A stretch of 64,000 nt of DNA from positions 44,493,456 through 44,557,455 of the forward strand of contig NC_133529.1 in NCBI RefSeq assembly GCF_048544455.1. Reading direction: 5' to 3'. Every line of letters begins with the position of its first letter. Position 1 is the stretch's first letter. Below are positions 46,345-57,691 of the stretch, piece after piece. The notes beneath the pieces were generated by a model. That model was not told the origin of the DNA and did no database searches. It saw nothing but the letters and a program-made list of their open reading frames with translations. A program made the translations under genes and the position numbers. Source of the DNA: Silene latifolia. Its lineage: Eukaryota > Streptophyta > Magnoliopsida > Caryophyllales > Caryophyllaceae.

Positions 46345-49300
46345 CTAACACTGTAGATAATCTACCACCTCATTCTTATATCGAGAATTAGTTACAAAAA
46401 GAAGCCTCACACTAACTACATACTGGATTCGTTTCAAAATGTAATCAGAACTATGCTCTTCTTCACGAAAAAGACGACAATTCCGTTCCTCCCATAAGCA
46501 ATAGACCGTGGCAGCTAAACTGCTAGAGTACAGTCTAGCTTTCCAATGTTTCCTCTTCTGAAATCTAGCTATCCATTGTAGTTCCTTCCTCATGTTCCTT
46601 GTTCTATAACTCATTCTCAGCCATTGCAAGACTCCTATCCAAACTGTACTAGCAAAGGAACATTTGAAAAATAGGTGCTGATGTGATTTATTATCCTTCT
46701 TGCAAAGGATACATCTATTCACAATGCACGCCCTTTCTCGATTTAGCTTATCAACGTAGCTAGCTTCCCCGCACATGACTAATACCATAATAAACCCATG
46801 CTTATGTAAGACAGCAGTGTTCCAAACTCCTTTTGCCCAACTAATCTTTACTGCTGGTACCCTAAGGTAATCATACAGTAACCTAAGATTCAATTTACCT
46901 GCCTGCACACTACGAAACAAGACTTGCTTTGCTTCTGCAATACTGCCAGTTCTAGTAATTAGCTCATTCTTAACCAGCAGTATACTTCTCCAGCTTTCTG
47001 AGTGGTGAGGTTTGACCTCCATTGCCCAGAAATCCTCATTTTTAATGTTATACTTGTAATTCCAAGCTGCCCACACACTTTCAGATTTAGTCTCAATTGC
47101 CCATATCCATTTGCAGATAATACATTTGTTCCAAGACAGTATTTCTTTAATGTTATAGCCTCCCTCCTGATAAGGAGCACAGCAGGAAGACCAGCTCTTC
47201 ATTATCATCTTTCTCTTCCCATCCTCAAGCTGCCATAAAAAATTTCTGCAAAACTTTGTGATTAATTTGTGCACTCCTTTAGGAATTAGTAAAGTAGCAC
47301 ACCAGTATTGCTCCATCCCAAAAATGATAGTATTGATCAGATTAATTTTGCCAGCATAGGATAATTTGTGTGTAGACCAGGTATTTAAGGCAGCTTGCAC
47401 TTTACTAAGAAGATCAGCAAACATCCCCTTATTCAACTTTCCTTCATTTAAAGGTACTCCCAGATATCTGAAAGGAAAGGTTCCTTCCACATAACCTGTG
47501 TCCTTAAGGATTAACTCCTTAACTGCATCTCTTACACCTCCCATATAGATGTTAGTCTTCTCTGAATTGGCCCTCAATCCAGACATGTTAGCAAACATAT
47601 CCAGAGAGTCAGACACAGCATTCACTGAAGGGGAATCACCTCTCACAAATATCATCAAGTCATCAGCAAAGATGAGGTGATTGAGTCCCATTCTGCCACA
47701 TTTTGGATGATAAGTAACCTGGTGTCTGCTATGGATGCTACGTAAAACTCTTGAGAGCATCTTCATTCCCATAACAAAGATAAAGGGTGAAAGGGGATCA
47801 CCTTGTCTAAGACCACTAGCACCTTTGAAAAACCCAGTAATAGTACCATTCACCTTAATCTTTGAACCAGGTAGATGTAATGCACCCCATTAACCATTTC
47901 CTGAACTGAGGAGGAAAGTTATAGACCTGCAACATTCTACCTATGAAATCCCATTGTAAAGAGTCAAAAGCTTTTTTGATGTCTACCTTTATCATGCATC
48001 TTGGGGAAATTCCTTTGTGTCCATATCCTTTGATCAGAGACTGTGTAAGCATAATATTCTCAAAAATATTTCTGCCAGCCACAAAAGCTCCTTGTTCCTT
48101 CCCCACAATGATAGGCAAATGAGGCTTAAGTCTGTCACATAAGATCTTACTCACTGTCTTGTAAAAGACAGTCAGCAAGCAATTGGTCTATAGTCCATAA
48201 CAGAGAGGTAACCACTTTGGTTTCTTAGGGATGAGTGCTAAGAGAGTAGTATTAGCCTGCTTAGACATTACTCCAGTTTTAAAGTAAGCCTGGACAGCAG
48301 CACAAAACTCCCTCTTCACATGATTCCAAGATTTTTTGAAAAATTGGGAAGAAAATCCATCTTGGCCAGGGCTTTTATTAGAAGCAATTGAGAACAAAGC
48401 TTTCCTTATCTCCATTTCCTCAACAGGCCTACAAAGAGAATCCCACTCAGTGTCCTGGATTTTAGGCCCCTCCAAAGCTTCAGGTGGAAAATCAGCAGTG
48501 GCTGTGGGTGTGCCAAGCAACCATTGATAGTAATCCACAAAAGCATTGTTTACAGCCTCCATCCCTTCCCTTAAGAGACCATCCTTATCTTTGATCTTGC
48601 CTATAATACTCTGATGCTTCCTGATTGCAATTTTTGCATAAAAATAGCTGTTTGCAGCATCATTGTAATTAATATCATGAATCTTAGCCCTTTGAATGAG
48701 ACTGCTTCTCTCAGTTTTCCTCAGCTGCCAATATGTTTCCAATAAATTCTTTTCTGAATGAGTAATTGGATATCCAATGGTTGCGATTGGACTGTTTTCA
48801 GCAGACCTCCAAAGACTCCTAGCTTTGTTTAACTTTGGTTGCTAGATCAGAAAAATTACTTTTATGCAAACCAATAAGCTTTTGCCTAACATTTTTGAGT
48901 TTAGCAAACAGAATAAACATGGCATTCCCTTTGGTAGGGATCTGCCAAGCCTCAGTAACAAGAGTATCATAATCCTGATGCTCCTCCCAGCAATTGAGAT
49001 AACTAAATCTCCTTCTGATTTGGTAACTCTCTTTGATTTGGACCAATAAAGAGAGTGGTGGTCGAGATTCCAGGAGGCAACACAGTCACCGAGTATGAGG
49101 GAAAGCCACCAACCACGAAGCATTGGTGAGAACCCTGTCAAGTTTAGACCAAACTCTAGTCCCCACATCCTGTTTATTGGTCCAAGTGTGTTCACAACCA
49201 TAGCCCTGAAGATCATCCAAGTTGCAATCCAATAAACATTGATTGAAAGCCATAATTTCAGAAAAGGAAGGAGGGTGTGGACCAATTCTTTCTTCCATGG

Positions 49301-49730
49301 CTCTCACAATGTTAAAATCCCCTAAGACAACCCAGTCATTAACCATAGTAGCCAGCTGCCTCAGCTCATCCCAAAGTTTCTCTCTAATGGCACCATCATT
49401 ACTCCCATAAACAAAGGACACATGGACCACTTTATTAGAAACATGATGCAACAGCTCCAGATGTATCAGTTGATCATGGATTCTAGAAGAAAGTAGAGTA
49501 ACCAATCTAGTGTCAAGGAACAAACAGATTCTCCCATTATAGTGATGAGAGTAGTTATTGATAATCCTATAAGAAGAAAATAACCTACTTATTGCAGCAG
49601 CATTATTCAATCTAACTCTAGTCTCCAATAATCCAAAAACTTCAATTTTATTCATAGCCAAATAACCCCTAACTTCCTGCTGCTTTATTGGGTCATTAAA
49701 CCCTCTAATGTTCCAAGATGAGATAATCAT
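46345..49730 (-). pseudogene. LINE ORF2 (endonuclease, RT, zf-RVT), broken
   Basis: The endonuclease starts at 49730 (SSWNIRGFND, LLETRV) and includes GDFNIVR and WSKLDRVL. The following pieces are 48188-48742 (NKSPGQDGFSSQFF), 47855-48178 (the KAFDSLQWDF catalytic region) and 46345-47853. The last has the FADD motif, the thumb and a zf-RVT domain (CILCKKDNKSHQHLFFKC). Frameshifts occur near 49090, 48185 and 47854. The final 502-residue frame is intact. Confidence 0.88.
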
Positions 49731-50032
49731 TTACCAGGGTCAGGAGGTGGTTCCTTCTCCTGTAGAACTTCCCCTACTAACTCAGTCTCCATATTATCCT
49801 CATTTTGCAGAATGGCGTAATTATTTTGCAAAGAAATTCCTGAGTCAGACTCTATCATAGCAGTTCCTGCATTCTCCTGTGGCATCTTACCCACATCCCC
49901 GGTTGCAATTCTCATTTAACCTGGTACAGTGCGTCCTGAGCCTACCTCTGTATCATTAGATGGAGAGACCTCCTCGAGACAATGAGAATGTGAACCTAGT
50001 CCTAGACATTACGAGTTCGTATTTCTCTGTCT

Positions 50033-50384
50033 CTAAAGCGCCTCATCCCCTAACTTAGGAGGACTATGGCCTGGCACAGTACTTCCTGAGTCCTGAGAAA
50101 CTGAAACAGTGGGTGTGGTGCCACCAGATGGTTTTTTTGGTCTATAAACCATGTTCCCATTCTTAGCTCTGGCTTCTTCAAGATTGTTATTGATCTTTGT
50201 GAACTTACATTTCTCTTGTACATGTCCCAGCTTCTTGCAGCAATGACAATAATGTGGCAACCACTCGTATATGATTCTCTGAGTTGTTTCCCCATGATAT
50301 GGTGAATGAAGCTGCACAGAAGTTGGCAAGTCCTCTGATACATCCACTTCCACCAACACACGAGCAAATGAGAGTTTAGATTTA
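50033..50384 (-). pseudogene. LINE ORF1 C-terminal part with zinc knuckle
   Basis: The frame begins inside the protein at the truncation point. It includes the knuckle CHCCKKLGHVQEKC (CX2CX4HX4C) of LINE ORF1 proteins. It is open to 50033. The 5' end is lost because of truncation. Confidence 0.8.
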
Positions 50385-50400
50385 AATTTATTTCACTTTT

Positions 50401-50773
50401 ATCGACTTTTAACTCATAAAATCAATAAACATGCAAAACTTCAAACCAACCTTCGAAATTTTACATACAACCTGTATAAAATATGCGTGAAACACCATAA
50501 ACATTTCATGACCCGAATCAACTTTTAACATTTTTTAGTTAACTCTTAACCAAAATACGGCATTTTTTGACTCGGTTTTCTACCAAAAAACATTAAAAAT
50601 AGCAAAATAACTTCACAAATCACCAAATTTTACCACAAACCTTTTGAGATCAGTAGGTATGCATGCCCAAATATTTTCATGCTAAAACCTCTTCTAACAC
50701 AATTTTTGAGTTTTTTAAATTATCTCATAATTTGTTTAATATGCTTAAAATCAACATGCAAATTACAAGCCTA
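50401..50773 (-). other. Leader of the copia element, part next to the primer site
   Basis: AT-rich and non-coding. It continues the leader interrupted by the LINE and begins with the right copy of its target duplication. Confidence 0.6.
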
Positions 50774-50785
50774 GCTCTGATACCA
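50774..50785 (-). other. Primer binding site (initiator Met tRNA) of the copia element
   Basis: The minus strand reads TGGTATCAGAGC two bases inside the 5' LTR. Confidence 0.88.
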
Positions 50786-50787
50786 CT

Positions 50788-52034
50788 TGAAAGATCATAG
50801 ATCCTAATTAGACTCTCTAATTAAAACAAATTATCTCATAATATGTCATTTTAGTGATCTATGTAACATGCATGCAAATATAAAAGCATAATAATAAAGG
50901 TTAAGGAAAATCAATTTCCTTACATTGATTTTGATGGTAAAAATGGGCACAAACTAGATCACCTATCAAGTTTGTTTTTGTGCTAATAATATATGGAAGA
51001 TCCTCCTTTACCAAATCTTCAAAGAGAAGACCTCTTTCAAGTAGCACCCAAGAGCAACACCCATGAATCTAACAAGTATTAACTAGATACTTGTTAAATT
51101 TAACCCTTGATAATATTTGTAATATTACTAACAAGTTTAGTGAATATTTATTTTGATTACTAACAAACTTAGTAAGTGTTCTTATTATTTTTAGAGAGAA
51201 AAACCAACAACCATTTCACATGCAAAATATACAAATGAATTAGTGTGTAAAAATGAGCAATTGTTGGTCTAAATAGGAGGGAGTGGCCGGGTGGAGTAGG
51301 TGGAGTGAGGTAGTGGACTTGTTTTATTTTTTGTCCAATCTTTCATCACATGCAAAATGAACATAAGATAACTTATGGAAGTATATAAAGCAAAGTGAAA
51401 TGATTATGTTTATAATCATCCACTACACTCCATTTACACGGTCCAATGTCCAATTTACGGGTCCATTTTGATTCTTATATTTGTCGCACAAATACGTGTA
51501 AATTTTACTTTAAAAATCAAATTATGTTTAAATGCTTCCCAATAAATTTTGTCCAAATCACTCCGTAAATATACGTGTACCGCTACACATATTATTTACG
51601 TACTAATATTAATCACATTAATCAATTAGTACAATTTTAGTCAATTAACAATTAATTAACTAAAACCCGTCTCATAAAATTTATTATTCAATTATCGCAT
51701 CATTAAATAATAACAACCGCACCTCGAGTTCGCAACTCAAAATCTCTCTAAAAAATAATCGACTAACCTATTAGTCAATAAATTAAGGGACTAAATAAAT
51801 TGTATCTCATACAATTAATTAGTTGTCAATTGGGGTTCGTTCCTTTAGGTGTGACCGAAAGGGGTCAGTTGATCACCGCCGTCTCACGACAATAACGTCA
51901 AACTCTAGTCAGCCAATCATTATCGATTTACGTTAATCAACTGACGAGGATCAAATAATTAAATATCCCGATGATATTCCTTTAATGAGATTTATTATGT
52001 AAACGCACTATTGAGGAGGACACTAACTCCAACA
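50788..52034 (-). repeat. 5' LTR of the copia element
   Basis: A 1247-bp LTR matching 34115-35359 with scattered differences. The duplication ATACA follows at 52035-52039. Confidence 0.9.
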
Positions 52035-52368
52035 ATACACTAAATTGATTCCAACAATAATAATTTCTTGCATCTATGAAACTTGTTTGTTTGATCTCAC
52101 CATGATTCCCGTATGATCCCATGATTCCCTAGTATTGTTTATCATTTGATCACACCCTTGTTTTTATTGCTTGTCTTACCTTTCATTGTTTTTCATTGCT
52201 TTCATTAGTTTAGAATCTTCAACTCAAACCAATCGTGGCACCCTAGTGAAACTACAATTAGATTGAACAATTTGAGTACCCCCGTCATTTGAGTTCGACC
52301 CCGACTTGCTTGCAATGCTAGTAGTTGGGTATAAATGTGTTTGAGAGCGTACAACGACACGTTCATCA

Positions 52369-53146
52369 GAAGGTTGATATCTATTGATGGGGTATGATTA
52401 CTATATGTATATACATGTTTATGAGTACTCTTCGCGACTAGGCCCAACCATCTTAATATTCGACGTATCAATCACATATCGTATTGCAGCACTACTACAC
52501 ATACTAGTGTTATAAACTCGTCATGGGGCATGTACTAGCCACTATTTTTTACTTATCCCTTACTATTACGGAATACATACACAATTCATGTACTTTATGC
52601 CATCATATAATCATTTGTAGCTTGACTATTTTCGTATACCGCCCAAACAACTGACAAGATCAAATGTAAACAACTCATAAAGGTCTATCGTGTGGGTTTT
52701 CTATGTTCATTCGACTATTAGTAGGTCGGTATAGTCCAAAATCAGGTTCAAATGCGTCGTAGTAGTCCAAAATTCCTAGAAAGGGTCAAATTCCAACGCA
52801 CTCGGTCGAATTCAACAGTTACTCGGTCGAGTGAGGGTCTTTACAGGAAGTTTCCAAGTCTGTCTTTCAGCCTACTCGATCGAGTGAAGGCGTCACTCGG
52901 TCGAGTGGAGAGAGTACTCGGCCGAGTGTCACTGGGTAGCCTAAAATTTCGGCGACTAACGGACTCCAAGTTCCCCTATGGTCGAGCATACATGCAATGG
53001 AGTCCAAACGGTGTTTACTACACCACTCAATCATACAAGGTCCACTAGTATTGGCCTTATGGCCGGCATACAACACGAGAATTAAATTTCTCAAACTTTT
53101 AAACGATAAAGAAAAGTCCCAAAGAGTCTGAATCATAAAACCACCA
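52369..53146. other. Unassigned DNA right of the Athila solo LTR
   Basis: No supported coding region. It should be the continuation of whatever the solo LTR entered at 32560. The only structure I see is the ACTCGRYCGAGT array at 52800-52927. Confidence 0.5.
52800..52927. repeat. ACTCGRYCGAGT five-word array
   Basis: The words start at 52800, 52821, 52874, 52895 and 52916. Spacing within groups is exactly 21 bp and the groups are 74 bp apart, as in the GGTCGATCGACC cassettes. The first word is degenerate (GAAT end). Confidence 0.85.
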
Positions 53147-53633
53147 CTACGCGGAGGGCTTCCTCTTCTTGCCAATGCTTGACACCCATCTTGCCCACCC
53201 GGAGCGACTCTTCACCGTCTTGCTTCCTCCTTGATCTTGCTCCTCCTCCTCCTTGTCCTCTTCTTCTTCTTTATTCTCCTCCTCTTCCCCCAGTGCCCTA
53301 CGAGCCGCCTCCTCCCATACCTCATCAAGGTCCATGGCCTCCACCGCCGCGGATGTTCCCGCTTCACTTCCACTTCCTTGGAAGATATTGCTAGGGTAGA
53401 TCCTGGCATCACCCATATATGGGTCACACAAGTGTCCCACGCCAAAAGGAAAGTTGATCTCCCAATCCAATGGTTGGATACCATAGGCCTTCAAGACTCC
53501 GGAGGTGTCTCCGGGTCCGGACCAAAAGATAGGGCGGTGGGCGGGTCGTACTCCTTGATTTTAGGCCGCCTCATGCATGTCTCTCAACACAAGGTCGGTG
53601 TTCACTCGGTGTATGAGGTACGACATGGGATAG
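53147..53633 (-). pseudogene. Unrecognised retroelement-associated ORF fragment with acidic tail
   Basis: A 115-residue open frame ends at 53147. It contains YGIQPLDWEINFPFG, then a strongly Glu-rich run and a basic C-terminus. A second frame upstream (to about 53633) reads SYLIHRVNTDLVLRD and is cut off at the Tat LTR edge. I do not recognise the family. The acidic run and its place among LTR elements suggest the end of an env-like or ORF1-type protein. It could also be part of a host gene remnant. Confidence 0.35.
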
Positions 53634-54981
53634 TGTGGACAGCGGGCCGCCCACGGGGGCGCTCGGGAGCGAAGGGGGCTCGAAAACAAGCGTTTGCATT
53701 TTGTAAGGAGTCGCCACCAATTTTTATGGGAAATTGGAACCGTTCGAATACCTCGTGTCATGTCAAGACACAAAGTAGTGACATGAACACTAAGCAATCG
53801 TTACCCTTAGCATTCTATGTCTAGAATGACTCTCGCGGATGCCAATGAACACGGGTGCTCACGGAGATCTGGAGTAAGGGGTGAGGGTACGTATTAGGAA
53901 GCTCTTTTGATCGAACACCTAATCCCGCCCGCCTCGATAGCGGCCTCTACTAATGATTAGGGAAATTATTCGTACTTGATATATCGTCGGCTATATGCAT
54001 GCAATGCAACATCCAATAGATTAATCCTAACATGTGAAATTAGCTAAGTCGGTTAACAATTAATTAGGCAAACAATTGGGGTCAAAGTAGGATTTAAGGT
54101 TCATTTACATGTGGAAGCATACAAACACTAAAAGAAAGGAATACAATAAATTAATATAACTACAATAAAAAGAATTACATTAATTACAACGGATTAGGCG
54201 ATTTATGTCGAAAATACCAATAAAACGGATAATTTGAGAAAATGAATAAAAGAATAAAATAACAAATTAACGAACAGGAATTAGCGATATTACGAATATT
54301 AGTTAATTAATACGTAAACTAATTAATCTAGGTCAAGGCAGAAAAGGAGTTCAGGGACAGAAGTCGTCCTGGAACAGAAGAGACATCGCCCTTTGGAAGA
54401 GCGCGGCGATTCTTCATTCATTCCAAGGACGAACTCTGGCTGTGAAGCCAAAACTGCAATTGTTAACGTTAATTGGTGAATTTAATGGATTGATTTAGAT
54501 TATGTACTCGGATGAAAGTGATTTACAGATTATTTACATATGATTGAGGTCATAAAACAGCAAAACATGATTAGGACGGGATTAAAGACAGATTAATTAT
54601 GTGAAGGGTCGATGTTAATGAATGATTAAACAAGCGAATAATTAACTAAACATGATGAATTGATGGCGGATTAACAATGAACATGATGAAAAAATATATC
54701 AACAATGAATCCCAGAAACTCAATATGAACGAATTGAATCCCTAAAACCCGAATTGAATTCAATGACGAAAACCCGCAAATATGAATTACTTGGGATTTA
54801 AGTCGGATTAGATGAATTAAACATGTGAATGAATGATGAAATATATGATACAATATACATGCTAATTATTATGATTTTATGACGGAGAATTAACAGACGA
54901 ACAAACAAAACAAATAAATTTGATACGAATTGCAGAGGACGGAGGAAGAAGAAAAGAAGCAGGAACCGCGGCAGCCTCACA

Positions 54982-55045
54982 AAGAGGCGCGGCAGGTGCT
55001 GCGCTCCTTTGAAGAGGCGCGGCGATTCTGCGTCTTTTCTCGACT
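54982..55045. repeat. AAGAGGCGC word pair, 30-bp period (LTR)
   Basis: AAGAGGCGC begins at 54982 and 55012. Each unit folds back on itself (GAGGCGCGGC against GCTGCGCTC). A weaker single copy lies at about 54396-54415. Confidence 0.7.
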
Positions 55046-55486
55046 CGTCATCTCGGAAATCCGCAAAACAGGTTTTAAAGACGGTTTTTAGAAATCGGTT
55101 TTAATGAGTACTTTCGACGTAAACCTTACAATTGTTATGCAATAATTAAAATACAATAAATAAAAGGAATTATACACCCTCAGACTTACATGTTGACGGA
55201 ACGAGAAGAACTAAGAAGATCGATTAGTGAATGCTCGACGCGAATGCAAGGAAAGAGTGCCCTCGTAAGAGGAAAACGATTTAACAAGTTGATTAATTAG
55301 ATTGATTGAGTGTAGTGGTCAAATTGGTCGGTCATGCAACGGAGAGGCTGGTACCCGGAAGGATCCGAGCTTACGTGGTCGGAAGTCCAAGCACGTAGGC
55401 GCCAATTAGTAAGAACGAAGTCTAGAATGCAAAGGGAGAAGAGAAGGGCGGACACTCGCGTGAGAAATATGAGGAGCGAAGGCTCC

Positions 55487-55495
55487 TATTTATAC
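55487..55495 (-). promoter_or_regulatory. Predicted TATA box of the Tat LTR
   Basis: The minus strand reads TTAGTATAAATAG across 55487-55499, the same 13 bases as before the DUF7745-like gene. The word pair at 55592/55622 lies about 95 bp upstream. Confidence 0.6.
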
Positions 55496-55591
55496 TAATC
55501 ACGTGAAGGAATAGGGTTTCGGAGACTCTTTGGAAGTGAATCTCGGAAAGATATAAAAAAGATACGTAAATCATGCAAAGAAGGGCCTGGG

Positions 55592-55655
55592 AAGAGGCGC
55601 AGCAGCCACTGCGTCTCTTGGAAGAGGCGCAAGACACTGCCGCGTCTGTTTCCCG
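55592..55655. repeat. AAGAGGCGC word pair, 30-bp period (LTR promoter)
   Basis: AAGAGGCGC starts at 55592 and 55622. The first unit is an inverted repeat, AAGAGGCGCAG against CTGCGTCTCTT, with a short loop. A shared tail (GCCGCG, then TTCCCGAG) also follows the pair at 60790. Confidence 0.8.
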
Positions 55656-56062
55656 AGGAGGTTTCCTCCTTGAAGAAAGAATCTCCGCGTTTAAGTTATG
55701 GTAGGACGGATTTAATTTGATTATCTTTTGAATATTACGGGATATTATTTGCCAAAAGATAAAATTTGATGAATATGGAAATAGAAATATCCGGAACATT
55801 CCAGAACATTCCGACTCGGGATTTAATGACTATCGAGAAAATGGAGACGGTTTTTGACCCGGACTCGAATGTACTCTAATTCTTCGCCAAAACGACCGTA
55901 TCGGCACGTAGATGACAACTAAGAGGTTGACATTTATATTTGAGCAATCACTTGACGATAAACTTACATTTAATGTCACTAATCGTTCCGCGAATCAAGC
56001 ATGCGGCCCAATCATCACTTTGGGTGGTTTTGCGAGGGGTGCGAAACGAGGTGTCTGAGCCC

Positions 56063-57691
56063 CCACTTTGACCGAGGCTTGGACAAGGCGAAAGTCAAAG
56101 TATAGCCATCAGGTCAATCGAAGATTACAAACTGACGACGACTATGGCGACGCGAGGCGGCTCAAGGGGTCTGAGCCAAGGACTTGTCGTCGGGAACATT
56201 TTATTTAGTCCGTCGACTATCGGGAGGGTCGTTTAAAGTCCATTAGACTACGTAAGGAGGCTCGCCTTGACCATAAGAAGAGATCATACCGAGACTTAAT
56301 CGAACCTCGCGGGGAATAAGAGATATTGAAAACAAGCGGGGACGTCGGTAGAAAAGCTGGCGGGGAAAATCCGCTTGCGTCAATCTCGGCGGTCGGCGAA
56401 ATTTGGAAGTTGAATCGCTTGCGTCGGTCTCAAGCGAACTCTTGTTGGGGACATATCGACGACAAGGAACATCTTGATCGTCGTAGGGGAAACTTCGAAT
56501 GAGCGATCTTGCAAAATACTCTGCGCGGGTAAAATGATTTGACGACTAGGAACATCGAATCGTCATGAAAGAAAGTCTCGAGTGAGCGATCTTGCAAAAT
56601 ACTACTCTGCGCGGACAAAATGGTTGAGCAATCTTTGCGAAATCTTTGCTGTGCGGGATAAAATGAGCTCGGACAATCTTTGCGAAATATGGTCGCCTTT
56701 GGATAAAATGCGGGCCGGAACGAAAGGAAATCGTCGAAACGGACCAAAGTGATAAAATGTCATCGAGGAAGAGGCGCACCAAAGATGGGCCCACGAGTAA
56801 CGAACTCATAACGGATTTTTGAAAATCCATCAGGAGGGAAACAAAGGAAGAGGCGCAGCAAGAGCTGCGTCTCTTGGAAGAGGCGCTTGTGGCCCCCCGC
56901 GTTCGTCATTCCCAATTCAACAATCTCGCGTAAAAACGCGAAATCGAAGGGTTTTATTTCATTATTTGAAACACAAATCCTTCAACTTCTCTCTCAAATC
57001 TTCACCATTTCTATCAAGGTTGGATTCAAAAGCTTGCTTAAAATATGACTAATCGAGGTATGTGTTTTAATCTTGCATTAATCTTCCATATTTGTCGAAT
57101 TTTGAGTCGCAAACATTAGGGTTTTCGACCCAAATGATCGAAAATTTGGGGCTTTTCCCCCAAATGAATTTTTCATGCCAAATTGATGCTAGAAATGAGT
57201 AGCAGGCAATGTTAGGAACATAACCATGTATTTACTTCGAATTTTCATCAAGTTTTGAGCCCTTGAGCGAATTTTGAGACGGTTTCACAGCTAGATCGAA
57301 AATTGCTTCGAAAATGGCCTTAGGATTGCCCATTTGTGATGAAATTTGATAGTAGGGACCCTTGGATGATGGGTAAACTTCCTGTCATCTCGGAAGTTTG
57401 GCTTGTGACAACTTTTGCAGGACACCTTTTAGGGCATAATCGTCGTTATAGCGAAATGCTGCCGAATTTTCGACCCGAACTCGGAACTAGGCTTTGACTT
57501 TGACTTGACTTGACCCTATTCATCACATGAGTGATCGAATTGGCGGGAACATGGCCAAGGATGGCCGGAAAGGGGCGATTTCTGGGCCTTGAAGGCTCGA
57601 AAACTACTTGACAAGGGCTTGTCGTCATGTGACGCGGCCTGGATTTGCTTTAATCGTTGCGGTGTGACGATGCTTCTATGGGAGAGATCCT
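56063..57691 (+). other. Upstream region of the antisense PMD gene
   Basis: It carries an AAGAGGCGC pair at 56848/56878, then a CT-rich leader (56970-57040) and ATGACTAATCGAG at 57045 followed by GTATGTG, a possible short first exon and donor site. From 57061 to 57691 I see no supported exon. Near 56455-56720 a GCGAAATCTTTGC-type phrase recurs several times (CTCTGCGCGG, GATCTTGCAAAAT). Confidence 0.45.
56848..56911. repeat. AAGAGGCGC word pair upstream of the PMD gene
   Basis: AAGAGGCGC starts at 56848 and 56878 (30 bp). The first unit is the best inverted repeat of the set (AGAGGCGCAGC against GCTGCGTCTCT). It lies about 190 bp before the possible first ATG at 57045. Confidence 0.78.

Larger units (their letters stand above)
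46255..50384 (-). mobile_element. L1-type LINE, 5'-truncated
   Basis: A poly-T run (46251-46269) marks the poly-A tail of a minus-strand LINE. Flanking AATTTATTTCACTTTT at 46239-46254 and 50385-50400 is a 16-bp target duplication, which overlaps the tail on the left. The 5' end falls inside ORF1, which is typical of incomplete reverse transcription. It lies within the copia leader and is a different family member from the LINE at 25670. Confidence 0.9.
34115..52034 (-). mobile_element. Ty1/copia element with nested CACTA and LINE insertions
   Basis: Its LTRs are 34115-35359 (1245 bp) and 50788-52034 (1247 bp), beginning TGAAAG and ending CCAACA. A perfect duplication ATACA flanks it (34110-34114 and 52035-52039). 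A Met-initiator primer site lies at 50774-50785. Gag, protease, integrase, reverse transcriptase and RNase H follow in copia order on the minus strand. The CACTA element has split the RT, and a LINE has split the long leader. Two nonsense changes and two frameshifts in gag-pol make it defective. Confidence 0.92.
32561..52368 (+). mobile_element. Athila solo LTR, split by a copia element
   Basis: The LTR starts TGATGTGACTCC and ends CATCA at 52368. Without the copia insert it is about 1.88 kb. It has no adjacent purine tract or primer site, and CAAGG (left) versus GAAGG (right) are a plausible 5-bp duplication with one change. A solo LTR is the simplest reading. It is about 240 bp longer than the copy at 11982, mainly from extra sequence at about 32870-33060. 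It carries a four-word GGACGNNCGTCC array and a TATA box. Confidence 0.7.
53634..56062 (-). repeat. 3' LTR of the Tat-type element (ends approximate)
   Basis: The left edge is placed at TGTGGACAG (53634), where the preceding ORF fragment stops. The right edge is set by the purine-tract complement at about 56064, and I do not see a clear TG/CA terminus there. It holds the AAGAGGCGC words at 54982/55012 and 55592/55622 and a minus-strand TATA box at 55487-55495. Confidence 0.5.

Noticed and set aside
53231..53824. A 197-residue plus-strand ORF with a hydrophobic start
   Set aside because: The Leu/Phe run is the complement of the Glu-rich tail on the minus strand. It also crosses the presumed LTR edge.
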